Shown: positions 1-9,230 of the stretch, in pieces
Numbering within the stretch: position 1 is the first letter of the stretch
Layout of the letters: every line of letters starts with the position of its first letter
From: Flavobacterium coralii
GTDB taxonomy: Bacteria > Bacteroidota > Bacteroidia > Flavobacteriales > Flavobacteriaceae
Assembly (NCBI RefSeq): GCF_019891545.1
Contig: NZ_JAHDIU010000002.1
Span: 62,001-126,000, forward strand
DNA length: 64,000 bases
Direction: 5' to 3'
Position numbers and translations under genes: made by a program
The notes under the pieces: generated by a model
Told to the model about the DNA's origin: nothing
The model's input: only the letters and a program-made list of their open reading frames with translations
Database searches by the model: none

Positions 1-1
1 C

Positions 2-67
2 AACTCTAAACTCAGCATAGAGGAGCAGTTTGAAAAAGTAATGCAACTGGTACAAAACGCTGTTTAA
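2..67 (+). CDS. 3' end of an upstream gene (partial)
   Basis: An open frame enters from the left edge and ends at TAA 65-67, giving a C-terminus of 21 residues (NSKLSIEEQFEKVMQLVQNA then V). The tail looks like an amphipathic helix, as at the end of a soluble protein. The family cannot be identified from so short a piece. It precedes the permease gene by 84 bp on the same strand, so the two could be functionally linked, but nothing shown here proves it. Confidence 0.5.
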   Translation, partial: NSKLSIEEQFEKVMQLVQNAV

Positions 68-151
68 CTTTAACGGCTGAATTCTTTGAATTTCAGATTT
101 TATTAATAGTTTTACCACCGTTAATAAAATGTTAACTTAATTTTTCTTTGT

Positions 152-1525
152 ATGGGCATTAAAAACCGCCTGGTAGCCATGAGCTTCTTCCAGTTCTTTG
201 TATGGGGAGCCTGGCTTATAACTATTGCAAACTACTGGTTTGGTACTAAAGATTGGGATGGTACCCAGTTTGGTCTTGTTTTCGGCACTATGGGTATAGC
301 ATCTGTGTTTATGCCTACTATAACAGGTATTGTAGCTGACCGTTGGATAAATGCCGAAAAATTATATGGGGTACTGCACATTTTATATGCTGCGGTACTT
401 TTTTATATACCCCAGGTTACAGATCCCGGTACTTTTGTATATGTAATGCTGGCTGCCATGTGTTTCTACATGCCTACTATAGCACTTAGCAACTCAATAT
501 CCTATACAGCGCTAAAAAACAATAGCTATGATGTTGTAAAGGCGTTTCCGCCTATACGAGTATGGGGTACGATAGGCTTTATAGCAGCCATGTGGATAAC
601 AAACCTTACAGGAAATAAGGCAAGTGCATATCAGTTTTATATTGCCGGTATTGCGGCTGTTGCACTTGGGCTGTATTCTTTTACCCTACCAAAATGCGAG
701 CCACAAAATACCAAAGCCAATGCCTCATGGTTTGAAGCGCTGGGGCTTGAAGCCTTCAGGCTGTTCAGTGTGTATAAAATTGCGCTGTTCTTTATCTTTT
801 CTATGTTTCTGGGGGCAGCTTTACAGCTGACAAATGCCTATGGTGATGTTTTTCTGGACGAATTTAAATTTTTCCCTAAATATGCAGAATCTTTTGTGGT
901 AGAATACAGTACCATAATCATGTCCATATCTCAGGTTTCAGAAACCCTGTTCATCCTAGCAATACCATTCTTTTTAAGGCGTTTTGGTATTAAGCAGGTA
1001 ATGCTTATCAGTATGCTGGCGTGGGTGCTAAGGTTTGGCTTATTTGCCTACAGTAACCCGGCAGACGGGCTATGGATGATAATACTATCCTGCATAGTTT
1101 ATGGTATGGCATTCGATTTTTTCAATATATCAGGTTCTTTATTTGTGGAAACAACAACACCTGCTAAAATACGTTCGTCGGCACAGGGGCTTTTCATGAT
1201 GATGACAAACGGTTTTGGAGCGATTATAGGCAGTTTCACATCGGGGTGGATGATAGACAGGTATTTTACAAAATCGTTTACTGATACAGCTTCATTAGCG
1301 AACTTTCTTGAAACAGAAGAAACGAATACTAAACTTTTAGAATTTGTAAAAGACCAGAAGATATCATTAGCAGATAATGGCACCTTCAGCAACGCTATAA
1401 TGATGAAAGACTGGCATAATATATGGCTTGCCTTTGCTGTTTATTCCCTTGTTATTGCCATAGCGTTTGCCATTCTTTTTAAGCACAAGCACGACCCCAA
1501 AGCGGTCGAGGCTATAAGCCACTAA
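152..1525 (+). CDS. Nucleoside permease-like MFS transporter
   Basis: A 457-aa integral membrane protein with about 12 hydrophobic segments. The N-terminal pattern MSFFQFFVWGAW followed by a helix ending in MPTITGIVADRW is typical of the NupG/XapB nucleoside:H+ symporter branch of the major facilitator superfamily. The likely role is proton-driven uptake of nucleosides across the inner membrane; the substrate is inferred from family resemblance only. The start ATG lies a few bases after a weak -7-like element (TTTCTTTG), so the mRNA may have almost no leader. A strong hairpin terminator follows 21 bp after the stop, so the gene ends its own transcript. Length matches the family, and no truncation is seen. 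Confidence 0.8.
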   Translation: MGIKNRLVAMSFFQFFVWGAWLITIANYWFGTKDWDGTQFGLVFGTMGIASVFMPTITGIVADRWINAEKLYGVLHILYAAVLFYIPQVTDPGTFVYVMLAAMCFYMPTIALSNSISYTALKNNSYDVVKAFPPIRVWGTIGFIAAMWITNLTGNKASAYQFYIAGIAAVALGLYSFTLPKCEPQNTKANASWFEALGLEAFRLFSVYKIALFFIFSMFLGAALQLTNAYGDVFLDEFKFFPKYAESFVVEYSTIIMSISQVSETLFILAIPFFLRRFGIKQVMLISMLAWVLRFGLFAYSNPADGLWMIILSCIVYGMAFDFFNISGSLFVETTTPAKIRSSAQGLFMMMTNGFGAIIGSFTSGWMIDRYFTKSFTDTASLANFLETEETNTKLLEFVKDQKISLADNGTFSNAIMMKDWHNIWLAFAVYSLVIAIAFAILFKHKHDPKAVEAISH

Positions 1526-1545
1526 TATAATAAGTGTTCAAAACC

Positions 1546-1573
1546 AAGCCCGCAATTAGTTGCGGGCTTTTTC
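1546..1573 (+). terminator. Rho-independent terminator after the permease gene
   Basis: A perfect 10-bp stem, AAGCCCGCAA (1546-1555) with TTGCGGGCTT (1560-1569), closes a TTAG loop and runs into a T tract. It separates the permease from the SRPBCC gene. Confidence 0.9.
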
Positions 1574-1659
1574 ATACTATAAAGTATAGTTAAAGGTTTA
1601 TGCTTACAATTGGTTGAATAGTAACTTTAGTTAACTACAAATCAATAAATTATAAAACT

Positions 1660-2097
1660 ATGAGCAAATCTTTAATTGTAAACAACAACATCCGTATAGA
1701 TGCTCCCGTAGCCCGCGTATGGGAGGTTTTAACCAAACCTGAATACATCCGCCAATGGGACAGCCTGCCGGAAGACTTCGGCGATTATGAAATACACCCT
1801 GCCACGGTTATAGAATGGCCCGGGTATTCTAAAATGCAGGTAGTGGAATTTGAGCTGAATAAAACGCTTAAATATTCTCTTTTTGTGCCGGCCTGGAAAG
1901 ATGAGGAGATAACGAATGTGGGCTACACGTACAATCTCTCTGTAGATGAAAATGGCTATACATGGCTTGGAATTGAGATAGGCGATTTTGCTATCCTTAC
2001 CGAAGGAGATAAATATTATGAGGAAAGCATTACCTTTGGCGAAACAGCTTCGCAAAAGATAAAACAGCTTTCGGAAGCAGGCTATCGTAACACATAA
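1660..2097 (+). CDS. SRPBCC/AHSA1-family ligand-binding domain protein
   Basis: A 145-aa cytosolic protein made of a single START/Bet v1-like (SRPBCC) domain. It opens with the family's typical first strand and helix, IRIDAPVARVWEVLTKPEYI, and has a C-terminal long helix (about residues 115-140) that would cover the hydrophobic cavity. AHSA1-like domains of this size in bacteria are usually of unknown ligand. No catalytic residues can be assigned. It is followed after only 7 bp by the epimerase-like gene, so the two are probably co-transcribed. Confidence 0.75.
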   Translation: MSKSLIVNNNIRIDAPVARVWEVLTKPEYIRQWDSLPEDFGDYEIHPATVIEWPGYSKMQVVEFELNKTLKYSLFVPAWKDEEITNVGYTYNLSVDENGYTWLGIEIGDFAILTEGDKYYEESITFGETASQKIKQLSEAGYRNT

Positions 2098-2104
2098 TCA
2101 GGCT

Positions 2105-2962
2105 TTGGACGTACAAATTACCAACAGAAAACTAACGGCATCTTTTAAAAATAAAGGTGCCGAACTTATATCCTTAAAAGATGATAATGGAAGGGAATAT
2201 ATGTGGGGTGGCAACCCTGATTTTTGGGGAAAGCATTCGCCTGTCTTATTCCCTATTGTCGGAACTTTAAAAAATAACAGCTATAGCTATAAGGACAATT
2301 CTTATTTGCTTGGCAGGCACGGCTTTGCACGGGATATGGATTTTGTTGTTAAACAAAAAGATGATATAAGTGTTTCTTTTAGTCTGGTTTACAGTGATGA
2401 AACATTAAAATTATACCCTTTTAATTTTGAACTCATTATCAGCTATAGGCTTGATGAAAATAATCTCATAGTACAATATACCGCCAAAAATCATAGTAAT
2501 GACGGCCAGATGTTGTTTAGCATCGGTGCACATCCGGCATTCGCCCTTCCGGGTAATTTTTCGGATTATAGTTTGCATTTTGACAGGGAGGAAAAACTCA
2601 TAGCAACCCCTCTTCATGACGATCTGCTTAGCAATAATGAAAACGTAATTACACTTCAGGAAAAAGCACTGCCGCTACGTTACAGCCTTTTTGAAAATGA
2701 TGCGCTTGTATTTAAGCAATTGCAGTCGCGTAGTGTTTCAATCGCCTTTCAAGGTCATCCTTTTCTTAAAGTTATTTATGATGATTTTCCCAGTCTGGGC
2801 ATCTGGACAAAACCCGGCGCGCCTTTTATTTGCATAGAGCCATGGCAGGGTTATGCAGATAACATCAATTCAAATGGAAGGCTTGAGGAAAAGGAGGGTA
2901 TAATAACTCTTGCAGCAGGTGAAGAAGCCTTAAAATCTTTTTCTGTAGAAATACTGAACTGA
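2105..2962 (+). CDS. Aldose 1-epimerase family protein (LacX/YeaD-like)
   Basis: A 285-aa protein of the galactose-mutarotase-like beta-sandwich fold. The family pattern is visible as GRHGFARD (near residue 70), SIGAHPAF (near residue 140) and a late acidic motif CIEPWQG, where the Glu is the expected catalytic base and the histidines are the acid/substrate ligands. These enzymes interconvert alpha and beta anomers of sugars; which sugar is not clear. The gene starts at a TTG codon 7 bp after the SRPBCC stop. No in-frame ATG occurs early enough to keep the first strands (the first is at the YMWGG segment), so a TTG start is the best choice. It is probably translated from the upstream transcript. 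Confidence 0.8.
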   Translation: MDVQITNRKLTASFKNKGAELISLKDDNGREYMWGGNPDFWGKHSPVLFPIVGTLKNNSYSYKDNSYLLGRHGFARDMDFVVKQKDDISVSFSLVYSDETLKLYPFNFELIISYRLDENNLIVQYTAKNHSNDGQMLFSIGAHPAFALPGNFSDYSLHFDREEKLIATPLHDDLLSNNENVITLQEKALPLRYSLFENDALVFKQLQSRSVSIAFQGHPFLKVIYDDFPSLGIWTKPGAPFICIEPWQGYADNINSNGRLEEKEGIITLAAGEEALKSFSVEILN

Positions 2963-2964
2963 TG

Positions 2965-2972
2965 TATATTTG
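2965..2972 (+). promoter_or_regulatory. -7 element for the lipoprotein gene
   Basis: TATATTTG matches the Bacteroidota -7 consensus TAnnTTTG exactly. It sits 53 bp upstream of the ATG at 3025. No clear TTG is seen at -33, so strength is uncertain. Confidence 0.5.
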
Positions 2973-3024
2973 CGCGCAACCTTTTGCGTAATTAATCATC
3001 TTTGTGATACTAATAAAATTTACA

Positions 3025-3420
3025 ATGAATATTAAAAATTTACTGGCAGTATCAGTTTTATGCTTTAGTTTCCTGTCGTGCAGCCTTGATGGCAACGATG
3101 ACAACTGCTACATTGAAATTTATGGCGAATTTTCAGCGGTTACCGCTCCTGCAACAGCTACTGTTAACACACCCGTGGATATTGAAACCAAAGTTAAAAT
3201 AGTGAATGACTGCGGCGATTTTAAAAGGTTTTCAGAAAGTAATTCTTTCCCAAAAATTATAAAGCCTGTTATTGATTACCGTGGCTGCGAATGTGTAACA
3301 AAAGCAGAAACAGTTACAGAAATTTATACGATTACATTTGAGGAAGCGGGAGAATACCAGTTGCGTTTCCCATCCGGCAGTGGCAGCTACATTTCCAAAA
3401 ATATTGTAGTAACAGAGTAG
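3025..3420 (+). CDS. Small secreted lipoprotein of unknown function
   Basis: A 131-aa protein with a lipoprotein signal: MNIKNLL, a hydrophobic stretch and the lipobox LSC, so the mature protein should start at a lipid-modified Cys at residue 19. The rest is beta-rich with four further Cys (DNCY, NDCG, GCECV), which could form disulphides in the periplasm or at the cell surface. ATG 3025 is chosen over a GTG seven codons upstream (3004) because it gives a normal signal peptide. I do not recognise a named family. It lies between the epimerase and smpB with its own promoter. Confidence 0.65.
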   Translation: MNIKNLLAVSVLCFSFLSCSLDGNDDNCYIEIYGEFSAVTAPATATVNTPVDIETKVKIVNDCGDFKRFSESNSFPKIIKPVIDYRGCECVTKAETVTEIYTITFEEAGEYQLRFPSGSGSYISKNIVVTE

Positions 3421-3464
3421 TTACAGCTATTGTTGCAGTTAGCGTTATAGTTTATGTAATGCCG

Positions 3465-3495
3465 TTGGCGTTTTAAACTATTGTGCGTAACTTTG
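3465..3495 (+). promoter_or_regulatory. smpB promoter (TTG-N20-TAACTTTG)
   Basis: TTG at 3465-3467 and an exact TAnnTTTG (TAACTTTG) at 3488-3495 are spaced by 20 bp. The smpB ATG at 3504 is only 8 bp after the -7 element, which predicts a leaderless or near-leaderless mRNA. Confidence 0.75.
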
Positions 3496-3503
3496 CACTC
3501 CTT

Positions 3504-3956
3504 ATGCAAAAAACGGTAAACATACTAAACAGGAAGGCCAGGTTCGAATATGAGATTCTGGATAAATATACGGCAGGCATAGTACTGGCGGGTTCAGAAA
3601 TTAAATCCATTCGCTTGGGTAAAGCTTCTATTGCCGAAAGTTTTTGTGAGTTTCACGAACATGAGTTGTTTGCTATAAATACCAACATAGAAGAGTATGC
3701 CTACAGCAGGAGCTTTAGCCATTATCCTAAAAGCGAACGTAAACTGCTGCTTAATAAGAGAGAGCTTAAAGCGCTGCAGAAGAGCGTACAGAACAAAGGG
3801 CTTACCATTATACCACTACGGCTGTTTACAAACGAAAAAGGCCTTGCAAAGCTTGAAATAGGGCTGTGCCGAGGTAAAAAGAACTACGATAAGCGTGAAA
3901 CCATGAAAGACCGTGATGTGAAGCGTGACCTTGACCGGATTAAAAAAGCATATTAA
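3504..3956 (+). CDS. smpB: SsrA-binding protein SmpB
   Basis: A 150-aa protein matching SmpB over its whole length. SmpB binds tmRNA and brings it to stalled ribosomes for trans-translation, which tags the truncated peptide and releases the ribosome. Visible hallmarks are NRKARFEYEI, the segment GIVLAGSEIKSIR for the OB-fold core, the late motif KLEIGLCRGKKNYDKRE and a basic C-terminal tail that would become helical in the mRNA channel. ATG 3504 is preferred over the GTG at 3483, since the latter overlaps the promoter. The tmRNA gene itself was not seen in this window. The gene ends in a hairpin shared with convergent fahA. Confidence 0.95.
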   Translation: MQKTVNILNRKARFEYEILDKYTAGIVLAGSEIKSIRLGKASIAESFCEFHEHELFAINTNIEEYAYSRSFSHYPKSERKLLLNKRELKALQKSVQNKGLTIIPLRLFTNEKGLAKLEIGLCRGKKNYDKRETMKDRDVKRDLDRIKKAY

Positions 3957-3960
3957 ACGC

Positions 3961-3994
3961 AAAAAGCAGCCCATCAGGCTGCTTTACTTTTTAT
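3961..3994. terminator. Bidirectional terminator between smpB and fahA
   Basis: The stem AAAGCAGCC (3963-3971) pairs with GGCTGCTTT (3977-3985) around a 5-nt loop. A-runs on the left and T-runs on the right give U tracts in both directions, which suits convergent genes. Confidence 0.85.
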
Positions 3995-4012
3995 TGATAT
4001 ATTGTTCTCTGA

Positions 4013-5296
4013 CTATTTCCTGCTGAAAGGGGGAAGCAACTTACTTTTAACTTCGCCAAAGCCAATGCGAACAGTGTCATTCTTGCAGTAACCGCGCATA
4101 ATAACTGTATCGCCGTCATTTATAAACTTACGCTCTGTACCATCATTAAGCTTTATAGGGTTCTTACCGCCCCATGTAAGCTCAAGCATAGAGCCAAAGC
4201 TGTCAGGTGTAGGACCCGATATGGTTCCGCTGCCCATAAGGTCGCCACTGTTAACGCGGCACCCATTTACCGTGTGGTGGGCAAGCTGCTGCGCCATGCT
4301 CCAGTACATATACTTAAAGTTAGAATTACAAATAACATTTTCATTGCCATCTTCAGGCTGTAAAGCTACCTGCAGGTTAATATCAAATGCATGCTCGCCT
4401 TCCTGCTTAAGGTAGTCCATAGGTTCAGGACTTTGTTCAGGCCCTTTGGTACGGAAAGGCTCCAGAGCATCAAGGGTAACAATCCATGGCGACATTGAAG
4501 AGGCAAAGTTCTTGGCAAGGAATGGCCCAAGCGGCACGTATTCCCATTTCTGGATATCGCGTGCACTCCAGTCGTTAAACAGCACCATACCGAATATATG
4601 GTCTTCTGCTTCCTCGATTGGGATAGGCTCGCCCATTATATTGGCATCAGTAGTTATAAAAGCCATTTCCAGCTCAAAATCTACAAGTTTAGAAGGCCCG
4701 AACACTGGTGTATCGTTACCCGGTGGCAAAGTTTGTCCCTGCGGGCGGTGTATCGGTATGCCTGATGGTACTATGGTAGAAGACCTGCCATGGTAACCAA
4801 CAGGTATATGCAGCCAGTTGGGCAGCAACGCATTTTCCGGATCACGGAACATTTTACCAACATTGGTAGCATGCTCCCTGCTCGAGTAAAAATCAGTATA
4901 ATCGCCAATAAGCACCGGCAACTGCATTTCTACATCCTCTATATTAAAAATAATAGTTTCCCTGTGCTTATCATTATCCCTTAACTCAGGGTTGTTGCTG
5001 TCAAAAATTTCAGCAATACGGTTCCTAACCAGCCTCCATGTTTTTTTTCCGTCAGATATAAAGTCGTTAAGCGTGTCCTGCATAAACATATCATCGGTAA
5101 GTTCTATACCTTCAAAATAGTTTAGCTGTTGCAGGGCGCCAAGGTCTATGGCATAGTTTCCTATGCGCGTACCAATGGTTACTACGTCATCTTTAGTGAT
5201 AAAAACACCAAAAGGAATATTCTGTATCGGGAAGTCGCTGTCCTGTGGTACATCCAGCCAGGATTTTCGTGACGGGTCGTTTGCTGTTAGAGGCAT
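4013..5296 (-). CDS. fahA: Fumarylacetoacetase
   Basis: A 427-aa cytosolic hydrolase that splits fumarylacetoacetate into fumarate and acetoacetate, the last step of tyrosine breakdown. The active-site block [16 protein letters not shown] (from residue 132) carries the metal-ligand Asp135 and the general base His142, by analogy to human D126 and H133. Further blocks are FELEMAF (metal-binding Glu residues), [14 protein letters not shown] and LTWGGKNP. Length equals the eukaryote-type two-domain enzyme, so it is not the short FAH-domain isomerase family. Other tyrosine-degradation genes are not next to it here. It is divergent from glyA with a well-formed own promoter. Confidence 0.95.
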   Translation of the reverse strand: MPLTANDPSRKSWLDVPQDSDFPIQNIPFGVFITKDDVVTIGTRIGNYAIDLGALQQLNYFEGIELTDDMFMQDTLNDFISDGKKTWRLVRNRIAEIFDSNNPELRDNDKHRETIIFNIEDVEMQLPVLIGDYTDFYSSREHATNVGKMFRDPENALLPNWLHIPVGYHGRSSTIVPSGIPIHRPQGQTLPPGNDTPVFGPSKLVDFELEMAFITTDANIMGEPIPIEEAEDHIFGMVLFNDWSARDIQKWEYVPLGPFLAKNFASSMSPWIVTLDALEPFRTKGPEQSPEPMDYLKQEGEHAFDINLQVALQPEDGNENVICNSNFKYMYWSMAQQLAHHTVNGCRVNSGDLMGSGTISGPTPDSFGSMLELTWGGKNPIKLNDGTERKFINDGDTVIMRGYCKNDTVRIGFGEVKSKLLPPFSRK

Positions 5297-5330
5297 CTTT
5301 TATATGTTGTTTGTTGTTTTACTGATTTGT

Positions 5331-5360
5331 CAAATATACTTTTCAGAATGGTTTTACCAA
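5331..5360 (-). promoter_or_regulatory. fahA promoter
   Basis: On the minus strand TTG (5360-5358), a 19-bp spacer and an exact TAnnTTTG (TATATTTG, 5338-5331) lie 35 bp upstream of the fahA ATG. Confidence 0.75.
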
Positions 5361-5370
5361 ACCTTTTTTT

Positions 5371-5378
5371 TATTTTTG
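5371..5378 (+). promoter_or_regulatory. -7 element of glyA
   Basis: TATTTTTG fits TAnnTTTG and lies 26 bp before the glyA ATG at 5405. Its upstream region overlaps the divergent fahA promoter, so polymerase binding at the two could compete. Confidence 0.6.
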
Positions 5379-5404
5379 ACAGCAAATTAACGAAAAAATA
5401 TAAA

Positions 5405-6679
5405 ATGCAACGCGACGAACAAATTTTTGACCTGATACTTGAAGAACAGGACAGGCAAATACACGGACTGGAACTTATTGCGTCAGAAAATTTTGTAAGC
5501 GACCAGGTAATGGAAGCTGCAGGTTCTGTACTTACAAATAAATATGCCGAGGGTTATCCCGGCAAGAGGTACTATGGCGGTTGTGAAGTAGTAGATGTAA
5601 TTGAGCAGATAGCTATAGACAGGGCTAAAGCACTTTTTGGTGCCGAATATGCCAACGTACAGCCGCACTCAGGCTCTCAGGCTAACACGGCGGTATATGC
5701 TGCATGCCTTAAGCCCGGCGATAAAATTTTAGGCTTCGACCTTTCGCATGGAGGGCACTTAACACACGGTTCTCCTGTAAACTTTTCGGGTAAGCTTTAC
5801 CAGACTTCATTTTATGGAGTGGAGAAAGAAACAGGAATGCTTAACTATGATAAAATTCAGGAAACAGCAGAGCGTGAAAAACCAAAAATGATAATTGCCG
5901 GAGCATCTGCTTACTCACGCGATATTGACTTTAAGCGCTTCAGGGAAATTGCCGACAGCGTTGGCGCATTGCTGCTTGCTGATATTTCGCACCCTGCCGG
6001 GCTTATAGCAAAGGGTTTGCTTAACGACCCAGTGCCGCACTGCCACATAATAACCACTACCACCCACAAAACACTAAGGGGCCCAAGGGGAGGTATGATA
6101 CTTATGGGCAAAGATTTTGAAAACCCGTTTGGCATTACAACGCCTAAAGGAGAAATCAGGATGATGTCCTCACTGCTTGATGGCGCTGTGTTCCCGGGTA
6201 ACCAGGGCGGGCCGCTTGAGCATATTATTGCAGCTAAGGCAGTAGCGTTTGGCGAAGCATTACAGGATGAATTTTTCCGTTATGCCATGCAGGTACAAAA
6301 AAATGCCAAGGCTATGGCAGAGGCATTTGTTAAGCGTGGTTATGATATAATATCGGGCGGAACGGACAACCATATGATGCTTATTGACTTAAGAAACAAA
6401 GGCATTTCCGGTAAAGAAGCTGAAAATGCACTTGTAAAAGCAGAAATTACGGTTAATAAGAATATGGTTCCGTTTGATGATAAATCGCCGTTTGTAACAT
6501 CAGGTATCCGTGTGGGTACGGCTGCAATTACCACACGCGGTTTGATGGAAGTTGATATGGAAACTATTGTTGGCTTTATCGACCGGGTAATAACCGACCA
6601 CACAAACGAAGAGGTGCTTGAGGCAGTAGCCGATGAGGTTAACGAAATGATGAGTGAAAGGCCTATTTTTGTCTGGTAA
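5405..6679 (+). CDS. glyA: Serine hydroxymethyltransferase
   Basis: A 424-aa PLP enzyme that converts serine and tetrahydrofolate to glycine and 5,10-methylene-THF, feeding one-carbon metabolism. Visible blocks include [10 protein letters not shown] near the N-terminus, [15 protein letters not shown], and the PLP lysine motif [11 protein letters not shown] with the Schiff-base Lys at residue 222. ATG 5405 is chosen because the reading frame upstream (to 5327) encodes a hydrophobic stretch that is not part of the family and overlaps both promoters. Length matches the family. It forms a single-gene transcript ended by a palindromic terminator. Confidence 0.95.
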   Translation: MQRDEQIFDLILEEQDRQIHGLELIASENFVSDQVMEAAGSVLTNKYAEGYPGKRYYGGCEVVDVIEQIAIDRAKALFGAEYANVQPHSGSQANTAVYAACLKPGDKILGFDLSHGGHLTHGSPVNFSGKLYQTSFYGVEKETGMLNYDKIQETAEREKPKMIIAGASAYSRDIDFKRFREIADSVGALLLADISHPAGLIAKGLLNDPVPHCHIITTTTHKTLRGPRGGMILMGKDFENPFGITTPKGEIRMMSSLLDGAVFPGNQGGPLEHIIAAKAVAFGEALQDEFFRYAMQVQKNAKAMAEAFVKRGYDIISGGTDNHMMLIDLRNKGISGKEAENALVKAEITVNKNMVPFDDKSPFVTSGIRVGTAAITTRGLMEVDMETIVGFIDRVITDHTNEEVLEAVADEVNEMMSERPIFVW

Positions 6680-6700
6680 TAAATAGTTAAAAAATATATT

Positions 6701-6734
6701 AAGCGGTTTAAGAATATTCTTAAACCGCTTTTTT
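6701..6734 (+). terminator. Palindromic terminator after glyA
   Basis: AAGCGGTTTAAGAAT (6701-6715) is followed directly by its exact reverse complement (6716-6730), a 30-bp perfect palindrome with no spacer, then a T run. The inner bases would form the loop. Confidence 0.85.
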
Positions 6735-6795
6735 ATGTGCTTCATTTTCAGGAATAAAAAAATATTGCATATTTGCATTTTAAATAATCCTGCAA

Positions 6796-7281
6796 ATGAA
6801 ACCCCTTATAGTGCTGCTTGGTTTTTTTGCTGCGGCGTCTGTGGTATTTAAATTAACATCGGGCAATTGGCATACTACTGTAACGGGTAACTTTGCCCTT
6901 AGCGTGATGCTGCTTTTTACGGCTACTGGGCACGTTAAATATACCTATGGTATGTCAATGATGCTGCCGGGGCTTATTCCTTTTAAAAAAGCGGTTATTT
7001 ATGTTACCGGGGTCTTAGAAATAGCACTTGCGGCAGGATTTTTATTTCCTCGATACAGGCTGCTTGCCGGTGTTGCATTCGTAATTTTCCTTATTCTTGC
7101 ATTACCTGCCAATATCCGTTCTGCATTTCTGCACATAAACTATGAAACCGGCGCGAGAGACGGCCGCGGCCCTGCCTACCTGTGGTTCAGGGTGCCAATG
7201 CAACTTTTCCTGCTGTTGTGGGTTTTTTACTTTTCCATCCGCGACCATTTCCCAAAATGTTTTTACTCGGAAGATAACTGA
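6796..7281 (+). CDS. DoxX-like membrane protein
   Basis: A 161-aa protein with four predicted membrane helices, in the size and layout of DoxX/DoxD-like small inner-membrane proteins: a first helix, the segment FTATGHVKYTYGM, then VTGVLEIALAAGFLFPRYR and a last helix. DoxX relatives take part in thiosulphate:quinone oxidation in archaea, but most bacterial members have no known role, so no reaction is assigned. A near-consensus -7 element (CATATTTG, 6768-6775) lies just upstream. It appears monocistronic. Confidence 0.65.
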   Translation: MKPLIVLLGFFAAASVVFKLTSGNWHTTVTGNFALSVMLLFTATGHVKYTYGMSMMLPGLIPFKKAVIYVTGVLEIALAAGFLFPRYRLLAGVAFVIFLILALPANIRSAFLHINYETGARDGRGPAYLWFRVPMQLFLLLWVFYFSIRDHFPKCFYSEDN

Positions 7282-7354
7282 GAACATAACTTTAACTCAA
7301 AATTTATGTTTTGTTCTTTAGTACATACGTTCAATATGTAGTAAATTTAACGCT

Positions 7355-8473
7355 ATGGACAGAAGGACAGGAAAAGGATTTATATTCAGCAGCTATAAGG
7401 CACCAGATGTTTCGCCTTTTGACAAGCTGTTCGAAATTTTCACAGAGCTTATTACCCATACTTCGGGCGATCTTGATGAAGCGCTGGACTGGCTGCGTCA
7501 GCTTGATGAAGAGTATAAACTTACCGATGAAAACTATACCATCGATGATTTTATAGAAGACCTGAAGAAGAAAGGCTACATCCGTGATGAAACAAAAGAG
7601 GATGGCAGCGGCGGGCTAAAAATTACTGCCAAGACCGAGAGGAATATTCGCCAGCAGGCATTAAAGCAGATATTCGGCAATCTGAATAAAAGCGGATCGG
7701 GCAATCACAAAACTAAATATTCCGGTACGGGTGACGAGCATACAGGCGAATACAGGGAGTATCGCTTTGGTGACGGGTTTGAACGCATATCGCTTACCGA
7801 AAGCCTTAAAAACGCGCAGATAAACAATGGTATCGGCAGTTTCCGGTTAACGGAAGACGACCTTGTTGTGGAAGATGCGCAATATAAAGCCCAGATGAGT
7901 ACTGTGCTGATGATAGATATTAGCCATAGCATGATATTGTATGGAGAAGACCGTATAACACCTGCCAAGAAAGTAGCTATGGCACTGGCAGAGCTTATAA
8001 CAACCCGTTATCCGAAAGACACAATAGACATTATTGTTTTTGGTAACGATGCATGGCCTATAGCCATAAAAGACCTGCCTTATCTGCAGGTGGGGCCTTA
8101 CCACACCAACACTGTTGCGGGGCTTTCGCTTGCTATGGATATATTACGCCGCAAGCGTAATACCAACAAGCAGATTTTCATGATAACAGACGGTAAGCCA
8201 AGCTGCATCCGCGAAAGCGACGGGACGTATTATATGAACAGCTACGGGCTTGATGATTATATAGTGGAAAAATGCTATAACATGGCAGCACAGGCACGCA
8301 AGCTGCGTATACCCATTACAACCTTTATGATTGCAAGCGACCCTTATCTGCAACAGTTTGTGAGCCATTTTACAGAGGCTAATCAGGGTAAGGCTTTTTA
8401 TACAGGACTTAAAGGATTGGGTGAGATGATCTTTGAAGATTATGAAACCAATCGTAAAAAAAGGGTAAAGTAA
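7355..8473 (+). CDS. von Willebrand factor A domain protein (MoxR/vWA pair)
   Basis: A 372-aa cytosolic protein. The N-terminal half (1-180) is charged and helical; the C-terminal half is a vWA domain with an intact metal-ion-dependent adhesion site: DISHS (DxSxS) near residue 190, a Thr in the HTNT segment, and ITDGKPS with the late Asp. Such proteins work as partners of MoxR-type AAA ATPases, which lie two genes downstream, in metal insertion or protein-complex maturation. The client is unknown. Spacing to the next gene is 13 bp, so an operon with the following two genes is likely. Confidence 0.8.
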   Translation: MDRRTGKGFIFSSYKAPDVSPFDKLFEIFTELITHTSGDLDEALDWLRQLDEEYKLTDENYTIDDFIEDLKKKGYIRDETKEDGSGGLKITAKTERNIRQQALKQIFGNLNKSGSGNHKTKYSGTGDEHTGEYREYRFGDGFERISLTESLKNAQINNGIGSFRLTEDDLVVEDAQYKAQMSTVLMIDISHSMILYGEDRITPAKKVAMALAELITTRYPKDTIDIIVFGNDAWPIAIKDLPYLQVGPYHTNTVAGLSLAMDILRRKRNTNKQIFMITDGKPSCIRESDGTYYMNSYGLDDYIVEKCYNMAAQARKLRIPITTFMIASDPYLQQFVSHFTEANQGKAFYTGLKGLGEMIFEDYETNRKKRVK

Positions 8474-8486
8474 CAACAGGCGGTGC

Positions 8487-9224
8487 ATGAATGCAGCTAA
8501 TTTTTTCATAATTATTGTTATTGGCATAGTTGCTTTTTTATTTATACAAACCAGCTACAGCCAAAGCATTAAAGAGAAGAGGAGAAAATTGGGCGAATTA
8601 CTACCCAACCAAAAAGCTGACAGGCCTTTTAATTTTGGAGAAGAAATGGTGTGGCTTGCCGTGAGAGCAGACAGCAGCGAAGGCGTAGCTGAAGCGCTGG
8701 GGTTAACTAACAGGGTGCGCTCCGGGTGGTTAAATGCCATGCATTATGTATTTGAAGGCGGTGCTGTTTTTGTTACCCCCGCTTTTGAGAATTGGGTTTT
8801 GGTTGTAGGCATAGACCTGCCCACGAGTAATTCTAAAGCTGAGATCAATAAAATAAAGTTGTTAATAGACAGGTTAAGTAAGCAATTTGGGGAAGCACAG
8901 TTTTATGGTACCTATAAAAGTTGCTACACATTCGCAAAGTCAGTTGATGGGGAAGTAGTACGTTTATATTCGCATAACTCCAATAATTATGATTTTCATG
9001 ATATGGGAGAATCCCTTGCTGAAGAAGGCGGAATGAATTTTCCGAAAATTAAGCCGTGGCAGATTGATGAGGAAGACCAGGAGTATTGGGAGAGGAACAA
9101 CGTTACATTCGCCGATAAACATATAATACTGCACATAGCAGAAAGATGGAGCATTAATCCTTCAGAACTAAGAAAGAACTATAAAGAAAAAAGTACAGGA
9201 ATTTTAGGTATTTTAAAAGCATAA
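8487..9224 (+). CDS. Membrane-anchored protein of unknown function in a vWA-MoxR operon
   Basis: A 245-aa protein with one N-terminal membrane helix (residues about 5-22, NFFIIIVIGIVAFLFI) and a soluble remainder. I do not recognise a family. The soluble part is rich in aromatic residues and ends with helices after a stretch of acidic residues (DEEDQEYWER). It lies 13 bp after the vWA gene and 6 bp before the AAA gene, so it is probably made with them and may be a client or a membrane anchor for that chaperone-like pair. That role is inference from position only. Confidence 0.6.
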   Translation: MNAANFFIIIVIGIVAFLFIQTSYSQSIKEKRRKLGELLPNQKADRPFNFGEEMVWLAVRADSSEGVAEALGLTNRVRSGWLNAMHYVFEGGAVFVTPAFENWVLVVGIDLPTSNSKAEINKIKLLIDRLSKQFGEAQFYGTYKSCYTFAKSVDGEVVRLYSHNSNNYDFHDMGESLAEEGGMNFPKIKPWQIDEEDQEYWERNNVTFADKHIILHIAERWSINPSELRKNYKEKSTGILGILKA

Positions 9225-9230
9225 TAACAA

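Noticed and set aside
5327-5404. Longer glyA start
   Set aside because: The extra 26 residues are a hydrophobic stretch absent from the family and overlap both divergent promoters.
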